From contig JALDNG010000022.1 in the NCBI GenBank assembly GCA_024349245.1, forward strand, positions 4,456,001 to 4,520,000: a DNA stretch of 64,000 nucleotides, written 5' to 3'. The DNA is from Neodontobutis hainanensis. Taxonomy: Eukaryota; Chordata; Actinopteri; Gobiiformes; Odontobutidae. The notes under the pieces were generated by a model. It was not told the origin of the DNA. It worked only from the letters and a program-made list of their open reading frames with translations, and did no database searches. Numbering within the stretch: the first letter of the stretch is position 1; every line of letters begins with the position of its first letter. Made by a program: the position numbers and the translations under genes. Shown piece by piece: positions 38,240 through 49,702 of the stretch.

Positions 38240-38505
38240 ATGCATAGTCTAGTTTATTTTGTTCTAGCGAAGTTTGTAATCCAATGTATTTTAGTTTATT
38301 TTGTTTTAGCATAGTTTAATTTAACATATGTATAAATATCTTAGATTATCTTGTCTTGGAATAGTTTTTAATTTTAATAAAAATTTTGTTCTGGCCAGGT
38401 TGGCTCTTAACTGGTGTGACACTTCCTGTACTATAAGGTACTCTGACTGTACTGCAGTTTCCTCATTGTGGGACTAATAAAGGTTTTTCTTATCTTATCT
38501 TTTAT
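38240..38505 (+). mobile_element. LINE 3' end, L2-like
   Basis: GCAGTTTCCTCATTGTGGGA then CTAATAAAGG and TTATCTTATCTT (about 38453-38501) is the characteristic 3' terminus of a common fish L2-like LINE. The AT-rich DNA before it has two imperfect copies of AGTTTATTTTGTTYTAGC at about 38250 and 38293, as in such 3' UTRs. No ORF remains. Confidence 0.65.
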
Positions 38506-40255
38506 GTATAGCTGGTTAACAGGTTAGACCTTAAATGTTTCCATGAGAAGCACAGAGTACTCATTAAACATCAGCACTATTAGTGTCTTTTTTTACATTT
38601 TCCCAAATATCCCTTTACAGATACATACTTTGTGTTCACATGCTAAGACTCTAACGTACTCATGGGCCCTCCTCTGCTCTTCTTCCACTTCGCTAAAACT
38701 GGAGAAGTGTGCCCTTTCCACATGGCGCTCAGCCAGCCACACACAGTACATTACTGCTCTGTGACCTCAGCATGTGCTGCAAAAGGATGCATTTAACCTC
38801 CTGCCCTTCTCTCTCGTGATGCTCTTTCATAGAAAACTACGTTGAAAGCTATGTTGTATATGAACCATCAGCATTCGATAACATCTGCTGCTTCAGTGCT
38901 GGAGGAAGGTTGCAACAAGTCTATGAAAATAGCTAAGTGTGTGTGTGTTGGAGACTGTGTGTGTCTTTCTATTCCCATCTGTAAATACGATGGATTCATT
39001 GCGATCTATCACACAGAACATCAATCTGTGAGAGTGACATTTAATCCCAGGCCTGGCCAGGTAGTGGAACACACCTTCAGTACAGCCACATGGCACGTGC
39101 ACACAAATCAGACTCACAAACACAAATCAAAGGTCCAGCGGAGAAAGAGAAGATGGCAGACAACGACGAGGTAGTGAAGTGAACTAGTGCAGAAATGAGT
39201 GAGAGGCGGGGAAAAAAATACAGCTATAAAGAGACACAAGAAAAGGCTTGGAGGAAAAATCCCTGCTTCATCGGTCTATTGTTTTTGACTTTGACAGAAT
39301 GGCTCAGAGATACAGGTGGTCAAGGAAAACAAGGAGCTGATGTATAGACCGATGCTGTGTTTCTCATGGACGGGTAAACTATGATCCACTTAAGACTACA
39401 GCTCATCTCTGTCGTCATATCCTGTCACTTCACTCAGTTACTGAGGCTACTAACAAATAAAAAACACATTCCAAACAGAATAGAGATGTTTCACGTTTCA
39501 GGGAAAATATCAGATAAATAATCTTGTGTTAAAACAGTTGCCCTCTACTCCACTGGCCATTCTCTTTTTGTTCTTTAGTCTCTTCTCTAATGTCTTCTTC
39601 TCTAATGCTCATTGAGGAAGTCATTGCAGTGTCCTCATTAGAAATGGTGTCATTTCCTCCAAAAGTACTTAGCTTTTTTTCCTCCAATGATGATTACTTC
39701 TTTTAATAAGGTCATGCTGAGACAGCCCTGTCTGTGTGTCTGCGATTGTGCGCCTGCTGATTGTGAACATATCACACTAATAAATGGCTATTTACAGTTA
39801 TCATTATCAAACACATTTATGATCGCCACAAAAGAGAGGAATACAGAACAGCGTGAAAAGTAGGAAAAGATCAAGGTAAAAAAACAAACAGAAGAGTTGT
39901 TGAAGGACACCAAATCAGCAGGGCCTTGTAATCAATTTTAATTAGCAGCACACATCACCTGGAGTCATATTTTAGACAGCGATAGAGCGAGGTCTGTCAG
40001 AGAGCGTGGCCTCTGCTGTCATACACTGCCAACGCTCTCAGTGCCGCAGTTCCAGCGCTGCCCCGGTGCATATCCACTCACTGTCAGTCTTAAGTGTTTC
40101 TCCTGCCTCACAGCAATTAATCCTACCTCACACTGCCACGGCTGTTGTAAAGATTTTATGCGACAGTGTTGTGTCAGAGACAAACAAGTTTTCCAGCAAA
40201 AAGCTTTTTGAGCATCATGCGTATTTTATTTATGTTGGTTCAGGTTATAGAAGTG
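38506..40255. other. Unique non-coding stretch
   Basis: No gene supported. Frames at 38842-39174 (plus) and the minus-strand counterpart are not protein-like. Nothing else is seen. Confidence 0.5.
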
Positions 40256-40647
40256 TTAAAGGGGAACTAAACACTAAAACAACTTTTTAGATGATGAGGT
40301 GTGTAAATGGGGCTTTAGTAATGCATTGTTTATAGTCCTACTTAATTTCACAATATATGATGTAAAACCAAGTGCTTCCCTCCTCGGTTTGTGAACAGTG
40401 GCTACAGCAGGTGCATTTCCTGTTGGTTTTGTCTGACGTCATCATGAACAATGCCCCACCTTTGAAGCAGTTCACCACACCTTTTTTCAGCCCTAACACG
40501 CTCACGCCGACAAGGGGCTGTCTCCATCTGTCAGAACTAGATCACTGCAGTGACTGACCAAGACACATATTTTGGGTCACACTGCCACTGGCTTCTGATA
40601 GTTATTGTGCTCTGTTATGTCATAAAAACTTTAGAAAAACAAGCTAG
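40256..40647 (+). mobile_element. Possible TTAA-type DNA element fragment
   Basis: It begins TTAAAGGGGAACTAAACACT (40256), a start that resembles TTAA-flanked non-autonomous fish DNA transposons. The right end is not visible before the LINE tail at 40648, so it is either truncated or misidentified. Confidence 0.3.
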
Positions 40648-40849
40648 TTTTAGATTCACTTTATTGTCCCAAAGTGAAATATGTCTAGGGCTCAGTGTGC
40701 TGCCGCAGCTGCAGAAACAATATTTAAAAGACAATTCACACACAACAGCAATAATGTTATTGCACACAGTTCAGTGCAGTTAGTAGGTAACTAATAAATA
40801 AGGAAACAAGTGGCTATTGCACATACTTTACTTGCACATAAAGTAATAC
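40648..40849 (-). mobile_element. LINE 3' end, L2-like, minus strand
   Basis: The reverse complement of 40650-40680 gives ATTTCACTTTGGGACAATAA, parallel to the 3' terminus at 38453-38485. To its right (5' in element orientation) are TTATTGCAC/TTGCACATA words typical of such 3' UTRs. It abuts the target duplication of the hAT-like element. Confidence 0.5.
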
Positions 40850-40857
40850 ATTAAAAG
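40850..40857 (+). repeat. Target-site duplication, left copy
   Basis: ATTAAAAG directly before the hAT-like terminus. It matches 42402-42409 (ATTAAAAA) at 7 of 8 bases. Confidence 0.65.
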
Positions 40858-42401
40858 TAGGGATGCACCAATAAGGAAATTCCAGGCTGATATAATTTCT
40901 CATTAAATGAAATGATTTATGCTTTTTTTGGACATTTTTCAGAGAATATGAATGATAATACAAAAACTTTTTTTTCACTCATAGTTACTGGTTGGGTGAA
41001 GCCACTAGTTGTCACAACAATTGTGTTTACTCTTTTTAAATCATAATTATCAGCACAATGTGTGTGTTTTAACTATTAGCCTGCCTTGTGTGGGACTGCA
41101 TAATCAACCCACTAAATGGGACTATGTCTCACATTCTGAGTGGCATACAATTGATCATTTTATTTTGATTTCATTCAAAGGCATATTCCATGCAAACAAA
41201 AAGTGTGTCCCCAGTCTTACATTTCAAGACAAATATCAGCTCATATAGAGGCAGGTCATTCCCAGACTGCACCTGAACCTGCAATGATAGATTCATGGTC
41301 TCACATCTACAATCTAATCTGAATCAGACAAAATGTAGTTTATAAACCCTTGTGGCATATAATATGTGCTTCATCAAAATATTGACTACATAATTGTTCA
41401 ACAGAGCTACAGACAGTCATTTATATTTATTTGTTATTCCACTGGATTTAGGATGCAACATGTTCTAAATGTTGCTTTTTGTCCCTGAAAAAACATATTT
41501 TTATATTTGTATTTTAGCCTGCTTATTTATTATAATTCAGATGGTTGCATTATTTGGATCTATGGTATTGGTTAGCCTATTGACACAAAATGGCCATGTA
41601 TAGGCTACAACATTGTTGGCTTCCCTAAACTGTGATTACCCGCTGCTGGTCCCTGCTCCCCTCTCCTCACCCTGACACACACCTGCAGCTCTCCCTCAGC
41701 CTGGCTCTCCTTCTCTCTCGCCTCTTTTTCATTGGTAGCTTCTACAAGTGCATGAGACGCAAACAAATCTGGGATTTTTTGCACAGCTGGCCACTTCATG
41801 ATGAAGAGTCTTTATTTTTTTTTTGTATTTATATAGCGCTTTTTCACCTAGTAGGCACTGAAAGCACTTTTACCAGTGTTACAGCTGACCACTGGAGGCA
41901 AGGTGGGTTAAGTGTCTTGCCCAAGGACACAACGACAGCATGTGGGGGAGAGCAGGATGTTATGATGTTTTGGATGTTTCGAGCGGGATCGAACCACCCA
42001 CCCGTCGTTCAAAGGATGGCCGCTCTACCCACTGAGCTACTGCTGCCCACATTCATAGTTCTGCACCCCTTCCTACATTTTAATGCTTTGCTCATTGTTT
42101 TCTTAGCTAATGGCTATTGGTATTGACAGCTCCTACATGCTCGGTGTGTGTCTGTAACAGAGCAGCAGATGCCTGGACCGAACAGCATGACCAAACATGG
42201 GGGTGCTGTTGCCGTACAATTGGGCCGCGCGTCCACGCGTATACTGACTAGACTCCTATACAACCCACAACTACCGATGCTCCCTGATGCCAGTCCAGCC
42301 CTGCCAGCGCTTTTACTTCATGTGACAACAGAAAAATATCGGTAGATTATATAGGTACATTTGCCGATACCAATGTTAAACAATACATTGGTGCATTCCT
42401 T
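40858..42401. mobile_element. hAT-like non-autonomous DNA transposon carrying a SINE
   Basis: The left end TAGGGATGCACCAAT (40858-40872) and the inverted right end ATTGGTGCATTCCTT (42387-42401) match except for two terminal-region bases. The ends are flanked by 8-bp near-identical duplications, the expected length for hAT insertion. CCGATACCAATG and TATCGG words inside the right end are typical of this fish hAT group. The total is 1544 bp, about 242 bp of which is a SINE (41811-42052). No transposase reading frame can be seen; the 164-codon plus frame at 41632-42126 runs through the SINE and is chance. It is therefore an internally deleted or non-coding element mobilised in trans. Confidence 0.7.
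41811..42052 (-). mobile_element. tRNA-derived SINE with intact pol III promoter boxes
   Basis: On the minus strand the head (42050 down to about 41981) reads like a tRNA. The A box TAGCTCAGTGGG is at 42039-42028 and the B box GGTTCGATCCC at 41995-41985, at tRNA-like spacing. The body follows (with the 48-nt core at 41936-41889 shared with the copy at 19781-19828), then AGCGCTATATAAAT (about 41841-41828) and an A-rich tail (41820-41811 as T on the plus strand). No clear target duplication was found. SINEs of this kind are transcribed by RNA polymerase III and copied by LINE enzymes. Confidence 0.85.
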
Positions 42402-42409
42402 ATTAAAAA
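42402..42409 (+). repeat. Target-site duplication, right copy
   Basis: ATTAAAAA directly after the hAT-like right terminus, 7 of 8 identical to 40850-40857. Confidence 0.65.
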
Positions 42410-43502
42410 GACTGTCCAAATAAAATCAAGCAATTAAAAAGACAAACTATGGTCAAAGAATGTGAATAAATAAAATGTTATATTATTTGAATAACATACC
42501 GTAGTTTAGATGTCTTTAAGTGTTTTAGCACAGTTGCCGATTTAAGAAAACGTTGTTCATAATTTGTTGTGTTTTTAACTTACAAAGTTGATGTGTTACC
42601 TTTAATTTTATTGATGACTTGGTGATTACTGAGTAAATAAGTTGGGTATATTAGCATTTATTGCTATGAATGAGTCTTCTAAGTCTTAATTTTGTTAAAT
42701 ACAAAGAGCACATGAATGCAGCATTATGTGAGCAGAGGCTATACACAGTATTGGTTCTCTCTCAATAGAATATTTTTGAGGGAGCTTTGGGATCAGATGT
42801 CTGCCTTATTATCTACTTCAAAATTAATTTAAAACATGATTTTTATTTTACTTTCTCACAGTTTGTCAGTGTTTGCTTTGTACATTAGCCGTAAATACCC
42901 ATAATGCTAAAGTTATTCTACCTCTCACTGTCCTCGTTCTCTCTAACAATTCCTCGTCAACCCCTGCGTCGGGTTTTGCTGAGCCCAGGTTTTGAATCGA
43001 TAAGATTTAGTCCCAGTGTCCACTGATAAACCAGCTGTCCCCTCTGCCCACTTTTGTATGACTTTTTTCAGATTTCAGCTATGGTTTGTTGTGGGTAAAA
43101 TAAACCAGACATGAACTCCTAGTCCTGGAGCAATTATAAAATTTACTCAATCCATAGACAGGCTGTTTCTTGCAAAACTATGCGGCTCACTGAACATGCA
43201 GTACTAACACCACATGGTCTAACTTGAGTTGAAGTTATTTTTCTCAGGCTGTAGAGGTCAAGCCTTATGTTGGACTAAAGAAAGCTTATTGGTGATTTCT
43301 AAAAATGCTGCCCTAACTCTTTGACACAAAAAGCTGCCAATCAGCTTTTTTCCAAAAGGACTCAAGAGCAAAAAAAATAAGAAACTCAGAAAAATCTACT
43401 CAGTTATTGCAGCAAAGGCAGCAACCATGACACCAGTCAAGATGTTTTCACACCACGGATTTCTTAAGCTGGCCGCCTTTTTCTTTTGTGTTGAGCTGTC
43501 AG
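42410..43502. other. Unique AT-rich non-coding stretch
   Basis: No gene supported and no clear repeat; AT-rich throughout. Confidence 0.5.
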
Positions 43503-43971
43503 AAATATCCTTGTTTCATAGTCAGATATATCTTTGTGTTTCATAGTCTGGTATATCCTTGTGTTTCATAGTCTAATATAACCTTGTGTTTCAAAGTCTG
43601 GTATATCCTTGTGTTACATAGTCTGGTATATACTTGTGTTACATAGTATAATATATCCTTGTGTTACATGGTATATCCTTGTGTTACATAGTCTGGTATA
43701 TACTTGTGTTACATAGTATAATATATCCTTGTGTTACATAGTCTGGTATATCCTTGTGTTACATAGTCTGGTATATCATTGTGTTACATAGTCTGGTATA
43801 TCCTTGTGTTACATAATCTGGTATATCCTTGTGTTACATAGTATATCCTTGTGTTACATAGTATAATATAACCTTGTGTTACATAGTCTGGTATATCCTT
43901 GTGTTACATGGTATATCCTTGTGTTACATAGTATAATATAACCTTGTGTTACATAGTCTGGTATATCCTTG
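43503..43971 (+). repeat. 25/20-bp minisatellite array, about 19 units
   Basis: The basic unit is 25 bp (CTTGTGTTACATAGTCTGGT plus ATATC). Variants read GTATAATATAACC, and 20-bp units lack TAGTC. The first units carry TTTCATAG instead of TTACATAG. A 70-bp compound unit (25+25+20) is duplicated: the GTCTGGTATATACTTG block occurs at 43621 and 43691, and the GTATAATATAACCTTG block at 43861 and 43931. Confidence 0.95.
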
Positions 43972-45499
43972 GCTAAAATGCTAGAGGCTGTAAAAAAATA
44001 CTATGCATATGGCAGCCTGCCGAGCTCAAGCGCCTCATGCTGCAGTGCAATTAAAAAACTGATTGACTAAATGGATGGATGTGATGTCTTCCTGCTAGAG
44101 TGACAGCGACCAGGGACAAAATGTGTTTGAGTGCGATGAGTGACACATCGGGTGATTAGACAGCATGCTCGTGACATCTGCACAGGTAGTAGCTCTGTGC
44201 ACCCACGGACCACCTCACACACGCAGTCAGCTGGTGTACAGTATATGCATGACACCACAGTTTAATCAAGACAAGGCTGCCAGCTGCCATCTAACTAGCT
44301 CAATCCTTCTGCACAATGCAACAAACTCCAGACAGAGCAGCGAACATTTTTAATAAAAGCCATATGTGTGTTTGTGAGCGCTGCCGTAAAACACATGATT
44401 TCTGCCCTCAGGCTTTTCCTGTGATAAACAGTTGAATTAAAAGATTTCACCCCAGTGGGCACAAGAAGATTAAAACCCACAAAACCCAGCACACAGTTAA
44501 CCATATAAATCCTTTCCTAAGCACATTTCCACTCGGGACAAACCATTAGCAGCAGCCTTTACCTGTAAAATCATACTGGGAGAAATCTCCACACAGGCAG
44601 AGGTTGATAAACACCACTGCTGCAGAGAAGACATGATCATGCAGAACAACTGAATACATACAAGTAATAATAGTGTTTATGATGCAGAAAAGCCACACTG
44701 ACAATATAATCGCCAGTATTCATACAGCATCTCTTCAGTGGTCATGTATATGGAGGAAAAGGTAGCAATGCAAGGAGTTTTGTCTTTTTAGCCACTGTCA
44801 CAATGCTTCAATCCCCCATTTTTGGAACAAAATGTTTTTTCTATTTGCAAGCAATTCATTTCTCATATCTATCTATGCAGCTCAGCCTTACATGAATCAA
44901 TGTCATTTGTAATCTGCAGAGAATCAACAGCGTACAAACTGCAATATTTCTTCACAATTGTGTGTTTTTCTTTTCTCAGAATCAAGCAACGTTTTTCTTT
45001 AATGATGTGGTACCAGTTTCTTTTCACACATAAAACACAAATCATACAGGCCATTAACAATGCGTCCCTCAAGGTTTGGTTAATACATGACGACTCACTT
45101 GTTGTTGTTCACACATTGCTAAAGACAAGGTGCAAATTGAAGTAGTGTTGATGTTCCCCTCAGAGTCTGGCACATCCTGTACCAACAGCCACACATTAGC
45201 AATTATTAAGCAATGTTGGAGAATAAACAGAGGTGACCTAAGATGTACTTTTAGACTTGCAGAATAAAACAAGTTGGCATGATGTGACGGGAAACAGCTT
45301 CAGTACTCAAGCCGTACATGTGTGTTGCTTTACCTAACATGCCGCTTTAATAATGTATGTGTCTTTTGTCTGGTAGATCTTAATTTAACAGTCTTTGATG
45401 AGAAAGCACAGGTATTTTAGCCTAAATGCTATCAATAATGAAGCAGCTAAATCTGAATAACTCTACGCACTCACAACAACACACAGGTAATTTGCAACC
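43972..45499. other. Unique non-coding stretch
   Basis: No gene supported. AT-rich, with ordinary composition and short frames on both strands. Confidence 0.5.
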
Positions 45500-45501
45500 T
45501 A

Positions 45502-46695
45502 CACTCATCTAAAGGATTATTAGGAACACCTGTTCAATTTGTCATTAATGCAAGGATCTATTCAACCAATCACATGGCAGTTGCTTCAGTGCATTTAGGA
45601 GTGTGGTCCTGGTCAAGACAATCTCCTGAACTCCAAACTGAATGTCAGAATGGGAAAGAAAGGTGATTTAAGCAATTTTGAGCGTTGCATGGTTGTTGGT
45701 GCCAGACGGGCCGAGTATTTCACAACCGGCTCAGTTACTGGGATTTTCACGCACAACCATTTCTAGGGTTTACAAAGAATGGTGTGAAAAGGGGAAAAAA
45801 TCCAGTATGTGTGTCCTGTAGGTTAAAAAGCCTTGTTGATGCTAGAGGTCAGAGGAGAATGGGCCGACTGATTCAAGCTGATTGAAGAGCAACTTTGACT
45901 GAAATAACCACTCGTTACAACCAAGGTATGCAGTAAAGCATTTGTGAAGCCACAACATGCACAACCTTGAGGCGAATGGGCTACAACAGCAGAAGACCCC
46001 ACCTGTACCACTCATCTCCTCTAAAAATAGGAAAAAGAGGCTACAATTTACACAAACTCACCAAAATTGGACAGATGCCTGGTCTGATGAGTCTCGATTT
46101 CTGTTGAGACATTCAGATGGTAGAGTCAGAATTTGGCGTACACACAAATTAAAACATGGATCCATCATGCCTTGTTCCCACTGTGCAGGCTGCTGGTTTT
46201 GGTGTAATGGTGTGGGGGATGTTTTCTTGGCACACTTTAGGCCCCTTAGTGCCAATTGGGCATCGTTTAAATGCCACGGCCTACCTGAGCATTGTTTCTG
46301 ACCATGTCCATCCCTTTATGACCACCATGTACCCATCCTCTGATGGGTACTTCCAGCAGGATAATGCACCATGTCGCAAAGCTCGAATCATTTAAAATTG
46401 GTTTCTTGAACATGACAATGAGTTCACTGAACTAAAACAGCTCCCACAGTCACCAGATCTCAACCCAATAGAGCATCTTTGGGATGTGGTGGAACGGGAG
46501 CGTTGTGCCCTGGATGTGCATCCCACAAATCTCCATCAACTGTAAGATGCTATCCTCTCAATATGGGCCAACATTTCTAAAGAATGCTTTCAGCACCTTG
46601 TTTAATCAATGCCACATAGAATTAACAGTTCTGAAGGCGAAAGGGGGTCAAACACAGTATTAGTATGGTGTTCCTAATAATCCTTTAGGTGAGTG
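45502..46695 (+). mobile_element. Tc1-like DNA transposon, full length, inactivated
   Basis: Terminal inverted repeats of about 28 bp (45502-45529 and 46668-46695) differ at a single position and are flanked by TA on both sides (45500-45501, 46696-46697), the Tc1/mariner target. The 1194-bp length fits a single-gene Tc1 element. It contains one dead transposase gene. Similar elements are abundant in fish. High end identity with many coding lesions suggests an old non-autonomous copy. Confidence 0.95.
45650..46620 (+). pseudogene. Tc1-like transposase pseudogene (DD36E spacing)
   Basis: The original start is probably ATG at 45650 (MGKKGDLSNFERC). An N-terminal helix-turn-helix region (LLGFSRTTISRVYKEW, around 45737-45790) is read in a second frame because of a small deletion near 45720. 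The catalytic triad is recognisable: first Asp in WSDESRF (46086-46088), second Asp in QQDNAPC (46360-46362), Glu in NPIEHLWD (46471-46473). Exactly 36 residues separate the second Asp from the Glu, whereas classical Tc1 has 34. Lesions: frame changes near 45720, around 46000 and before 46190, deleted codons before 46080, and in-frame stops at 45883, 45934, 46393, 46543 and 46603. It normally cuts and pastes the element in the nucleus; this copy cannot. Confidence 0.9.
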
Positions 46696-46697
46696 TA

Positions 46698-47379
46698 TAT
46701 TGTAGTCTTTGAATCAAGCCAATTCCTTGTCTGTTTACTTTTTATTATGTTCCTATGGAAGTGTTCTTTTATTTGCCAACGCAATCAGACTATCAGCTTT
46801 TAAATTAGTGGACCTTAAAGTGTTCTGCTGTTCATTTTGTGTGTCTACTTTTATTACAATACGCTTGAGATTAAATTATACTCTCTTATTTCTATTTCCT
46901 CTGTGAGACCTGACCTTCAAATGTATCAGATCAGAGCCCAAAGCTGATAAAGCTAATATATCCTTTAAGGCTATTTGTAGGGAAATTATGTGCAGTGCAA
47001 TGGAAGATGGAGAAAATGAAGCGGCGATCCGCAGACTATCACAAATTTACTGGGGCTTGGACTTTCTCCATCTAGTCAATTTAGTGCTGCAAGGAAACAA
47101 ATTAGACTTGTGTGTGAAAAAAAAGATCCCTATCTTAATTTATTTAGTGCTGCGAGTAAGTGAGCATATTCAACAGGAGCAAATGTTTAGAAGTTGGAGC
47201 ATCCTCTAAAAATAACTTTTCACTTCTGAGAATCTCCACTGAGCCAACTAAGAATAAGCATTGCCGAAACATCCAGGCGGCAGTTAAGACCACAATTCAC
47301 TGCTCCTCTAGTCTCAAATCTCCAGCTTACAACCAGTTCTTTCACCTTTTACCCTCTCAGCCAAGCTCAATAAATCAAG
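46698..47379. other. Unique non-coding stretch
   Basis: No gene supported; short open frames with no domain. Nothing else is seen. Confidence 0.5.
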
Positions 47380-47660
47380 CCGGGGCTCTTGATCACAAAT
47401 CAGCTCTGCGTCCCAACGAGCCCACCTCAAATCACTGCAACAATCACCGAGCTAACCCCAGAACAGCATTTAGATGAGACCTGGCCGACGGAGGGCTGAG
47501 TGGGGGCTTTTGTCACAGGCGCTCTGACCTTTGACCTCTGGCCTTTAGATCTCATCTCTCATCGGCTGGGACCTGCAAAAGAAATCACATCTTTCCCCAG
47601 AGGCCAACGGTCAACGAATAAGCTCTGTAATGGTGGCCTTAACCCCACACACAAATATCG
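47380..47660. promoter_or_regulatory. Candidate regulatory block with a perfect DR1 nuclear-receptor site
   Basis: TGACCT-T-TGACCT at 47525-47537 is an exact direct repeat with 1-bp spacing (reverse complement AGGTCA-A-AGGTCA), the site type bound by HNF4, RXR/PPAR and COUP-TF. The surrounding 280 bp is GC-richer and more complex than its neighbours. Function and conservation are inference. Confidence 0.4.
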
Positions 47661-49639
47661 ATTGTAAACAGTCTCCAGGCTTTGAACAATGTCAAGATGC
47701 TAAGTCAACTGTAGTATACTGGTTCTTTTATTCGTATATTTTCTTATATATTTTAAACAGTTGCTAGAAAGGAAAGAGGTAATGACATGGAGGAGGCAGA
47801 CCTGAGCTGAGAGTCAAACCCGATTCCCTCTAAGCCACACCAGTATATTCTCCTTAAATTAAAAAAGACAAAACCAAACGAAGGAGCTCACTCTCCTAAT
47901 GACCAACACAACATTAGTCCTTGGTCTCACACAGGGTTATAACAAGACCTCATTCATTATGCATGCTCAAACCATTTAGAGGGAAGTCATTTTTTTTGTA
48001 TCATACTCATCGTAATTTCAAAATTTCATGTACATTGTCAATCCATCTCTGCTGCCAGAACCACCATGTTTGACATAAAAACAAAATATAAACTATTTTC
48101 ATTCATTCTTTTTAAAGACACAAACTGAGAGACATCACTCACATTCATCTACACATGCATGTCTTTTGGCCACCGTGCACCCCAAGTAAATACATAAACA
48201 CTTGAATGTCCCAAACAAAATAACCCTGAAAAAATGCGTTGTTTTTGTCAATGAGGTACTTTGTATTAGCATGCAAGACATCTCAACCTTTTCCTACCAC
48301 TTCACGGAAGAGAAGCGCTGATCTGTGGCATTAAAGTATCGACATCCTCCATAACAAAGTGGAAGGCTGGAGTAAATTATGTGTGTATGCATTTCCAATC
48401 ACACAAACAGATGCCAAGAGGTGACTGATGACTTGGTTTAGGTGATGTGAGACTCGCCGGGCAGGATAATCCCTGTGCTGAGGTATCCTCCAGGGAACAG
48501 CACAGAGGTAGCAACAAACCCCAGCCCAGTCCCTGGTAGTGCTCATGTGGGTTATTATGATCACACAGCAAAGTGTGTCGGGACGTTGTGTAGTTCTGTC
48601 CCTAGAGGGGGGGCAGAGTAGTACAGAATCAATAAACTCTGAGGAGGTTTGTCCGTCTGATCCTCCGCAAATACACACTAAACACAGAATAATACAATAG
48701 CACACACACAATGCTCTCACTGCTGTCTGCATCCACCCACAGCAAGTCTGGACGTTATAAAACATGCTGCAGCCTTCAGGCTCTCTGCTGCTTCCTAATA
48801 ACCCACTAATCCAAAAAGGTTGGCTAAAAACAGACCGAGTTTGGGGCTACACTCTGGTGTGTCGTCTGGCTGGGTTTTGACACAGTTTCTGGGAAAGAGC
48901 AGCTAATGAGTGACTCCTCAAACTAAGATAAATCCCTTTGTCTCTCACTCTAACTAATAATGCATATATTGTAATTTATGTAATATTCTATAGCATTCAA
49001 GCAAGGCAGAACCATTAACCGCACCATTACACCTAAAGATAACGTGGACAGTTTGGTTCAACCACCAGCCGTTTGCCATCTGTCCCATCAAACTCAGCTA
49101 GTGTGCTCTTGCCATGTGTTTGTTTCTGTGCACATTTACAAAACCCTGTTTTTGTGAATGTTTAAATATTAATAATACTATTAGAATATTCAAAACTTCA
49201 CACGCTTTTGAAAAAAAATGATAAAACTTCAAAACAATTTAACTGGAGGCATGAGTTTGTGTGGAGCAGCACAACATGGCACCCTGTCTTTGACATTTGA
49301 GCATGCTCTTCTTCTCCTCCCTGCTCATCGTCCTCTCTTCTTCCATCACCGAGACATGCACCGCTCCAAACCACTATCGAACCGAGTTGATGAGGCACTA
49401 CTGGCTACAACCAAAGCACAATGGAAAACACACAATAAAAAAAAAGCCCACAATGTAGCAAAGAAACAGGCTGGGTAATAGCTTTGGGGGAGACAAGCGT
49501 GCACACACTCAGTGAAGTGGGCTCTGCAGCTATTCATAAGGATGCAAGAGCAATTAGATAGCTGTCAGTGTCGATGAGAGCGCCTTTCCAGAAGTACAAT
49601 GTGTGGTGCACGCGAGGAGATGAGATCTGTCTATAGAGC
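47661..49639. other. Unique non-coding stretch
   Basis: No gene supported. A 144-codon minus-strand frame (48331-48765) is Cys-rich but resembles no family I know, and it overlaps another frame. A T run is at about 47990-47997. Confidence 0.5.
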
Positions 49640-49702
49640 AGTGAGCAGAGATGATGGAGGAGGAGGAGAAGATAGAAGGAGGAAGAGGAGAGAGCAGTGT
49701 GG
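49640..49702. repeat. Purine-rich (GGA/GAA)n patch
   Basis: About 60 bp of almost pure A/G on the plus strand, with GGAGGAGGAGGAGAAG and GGAGGAAGAGGAGAGAG blocks. A low-complexity polypurine tract. Confidence 0.75.

Noticed and set aside
41981..42050. tRNA gene
   Set aside because: The A and B boxes are good, but it continues into a SINE body with an A-rich tail and lacks the terminator context of a tRNA gene. It is the SINE head.
41632..42126. 164-codon plus-strand open frame
   Set aside because: It runs through a minus-strand SINE and its tRNA-like head inside a hAT-like element; not a gene.
45957..46395. Two apparent genes (115 and 79 codons)
   Set aside because: Both are frames of the broken Tc1-like transposase, split by frameshifts and stops.
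48331..48765. 144-codon Cys-rich minus-strand frame with a hydrophobic stretch
   Set aside because: No recognisable family, a competing frame over the same bases, and no supporting context.
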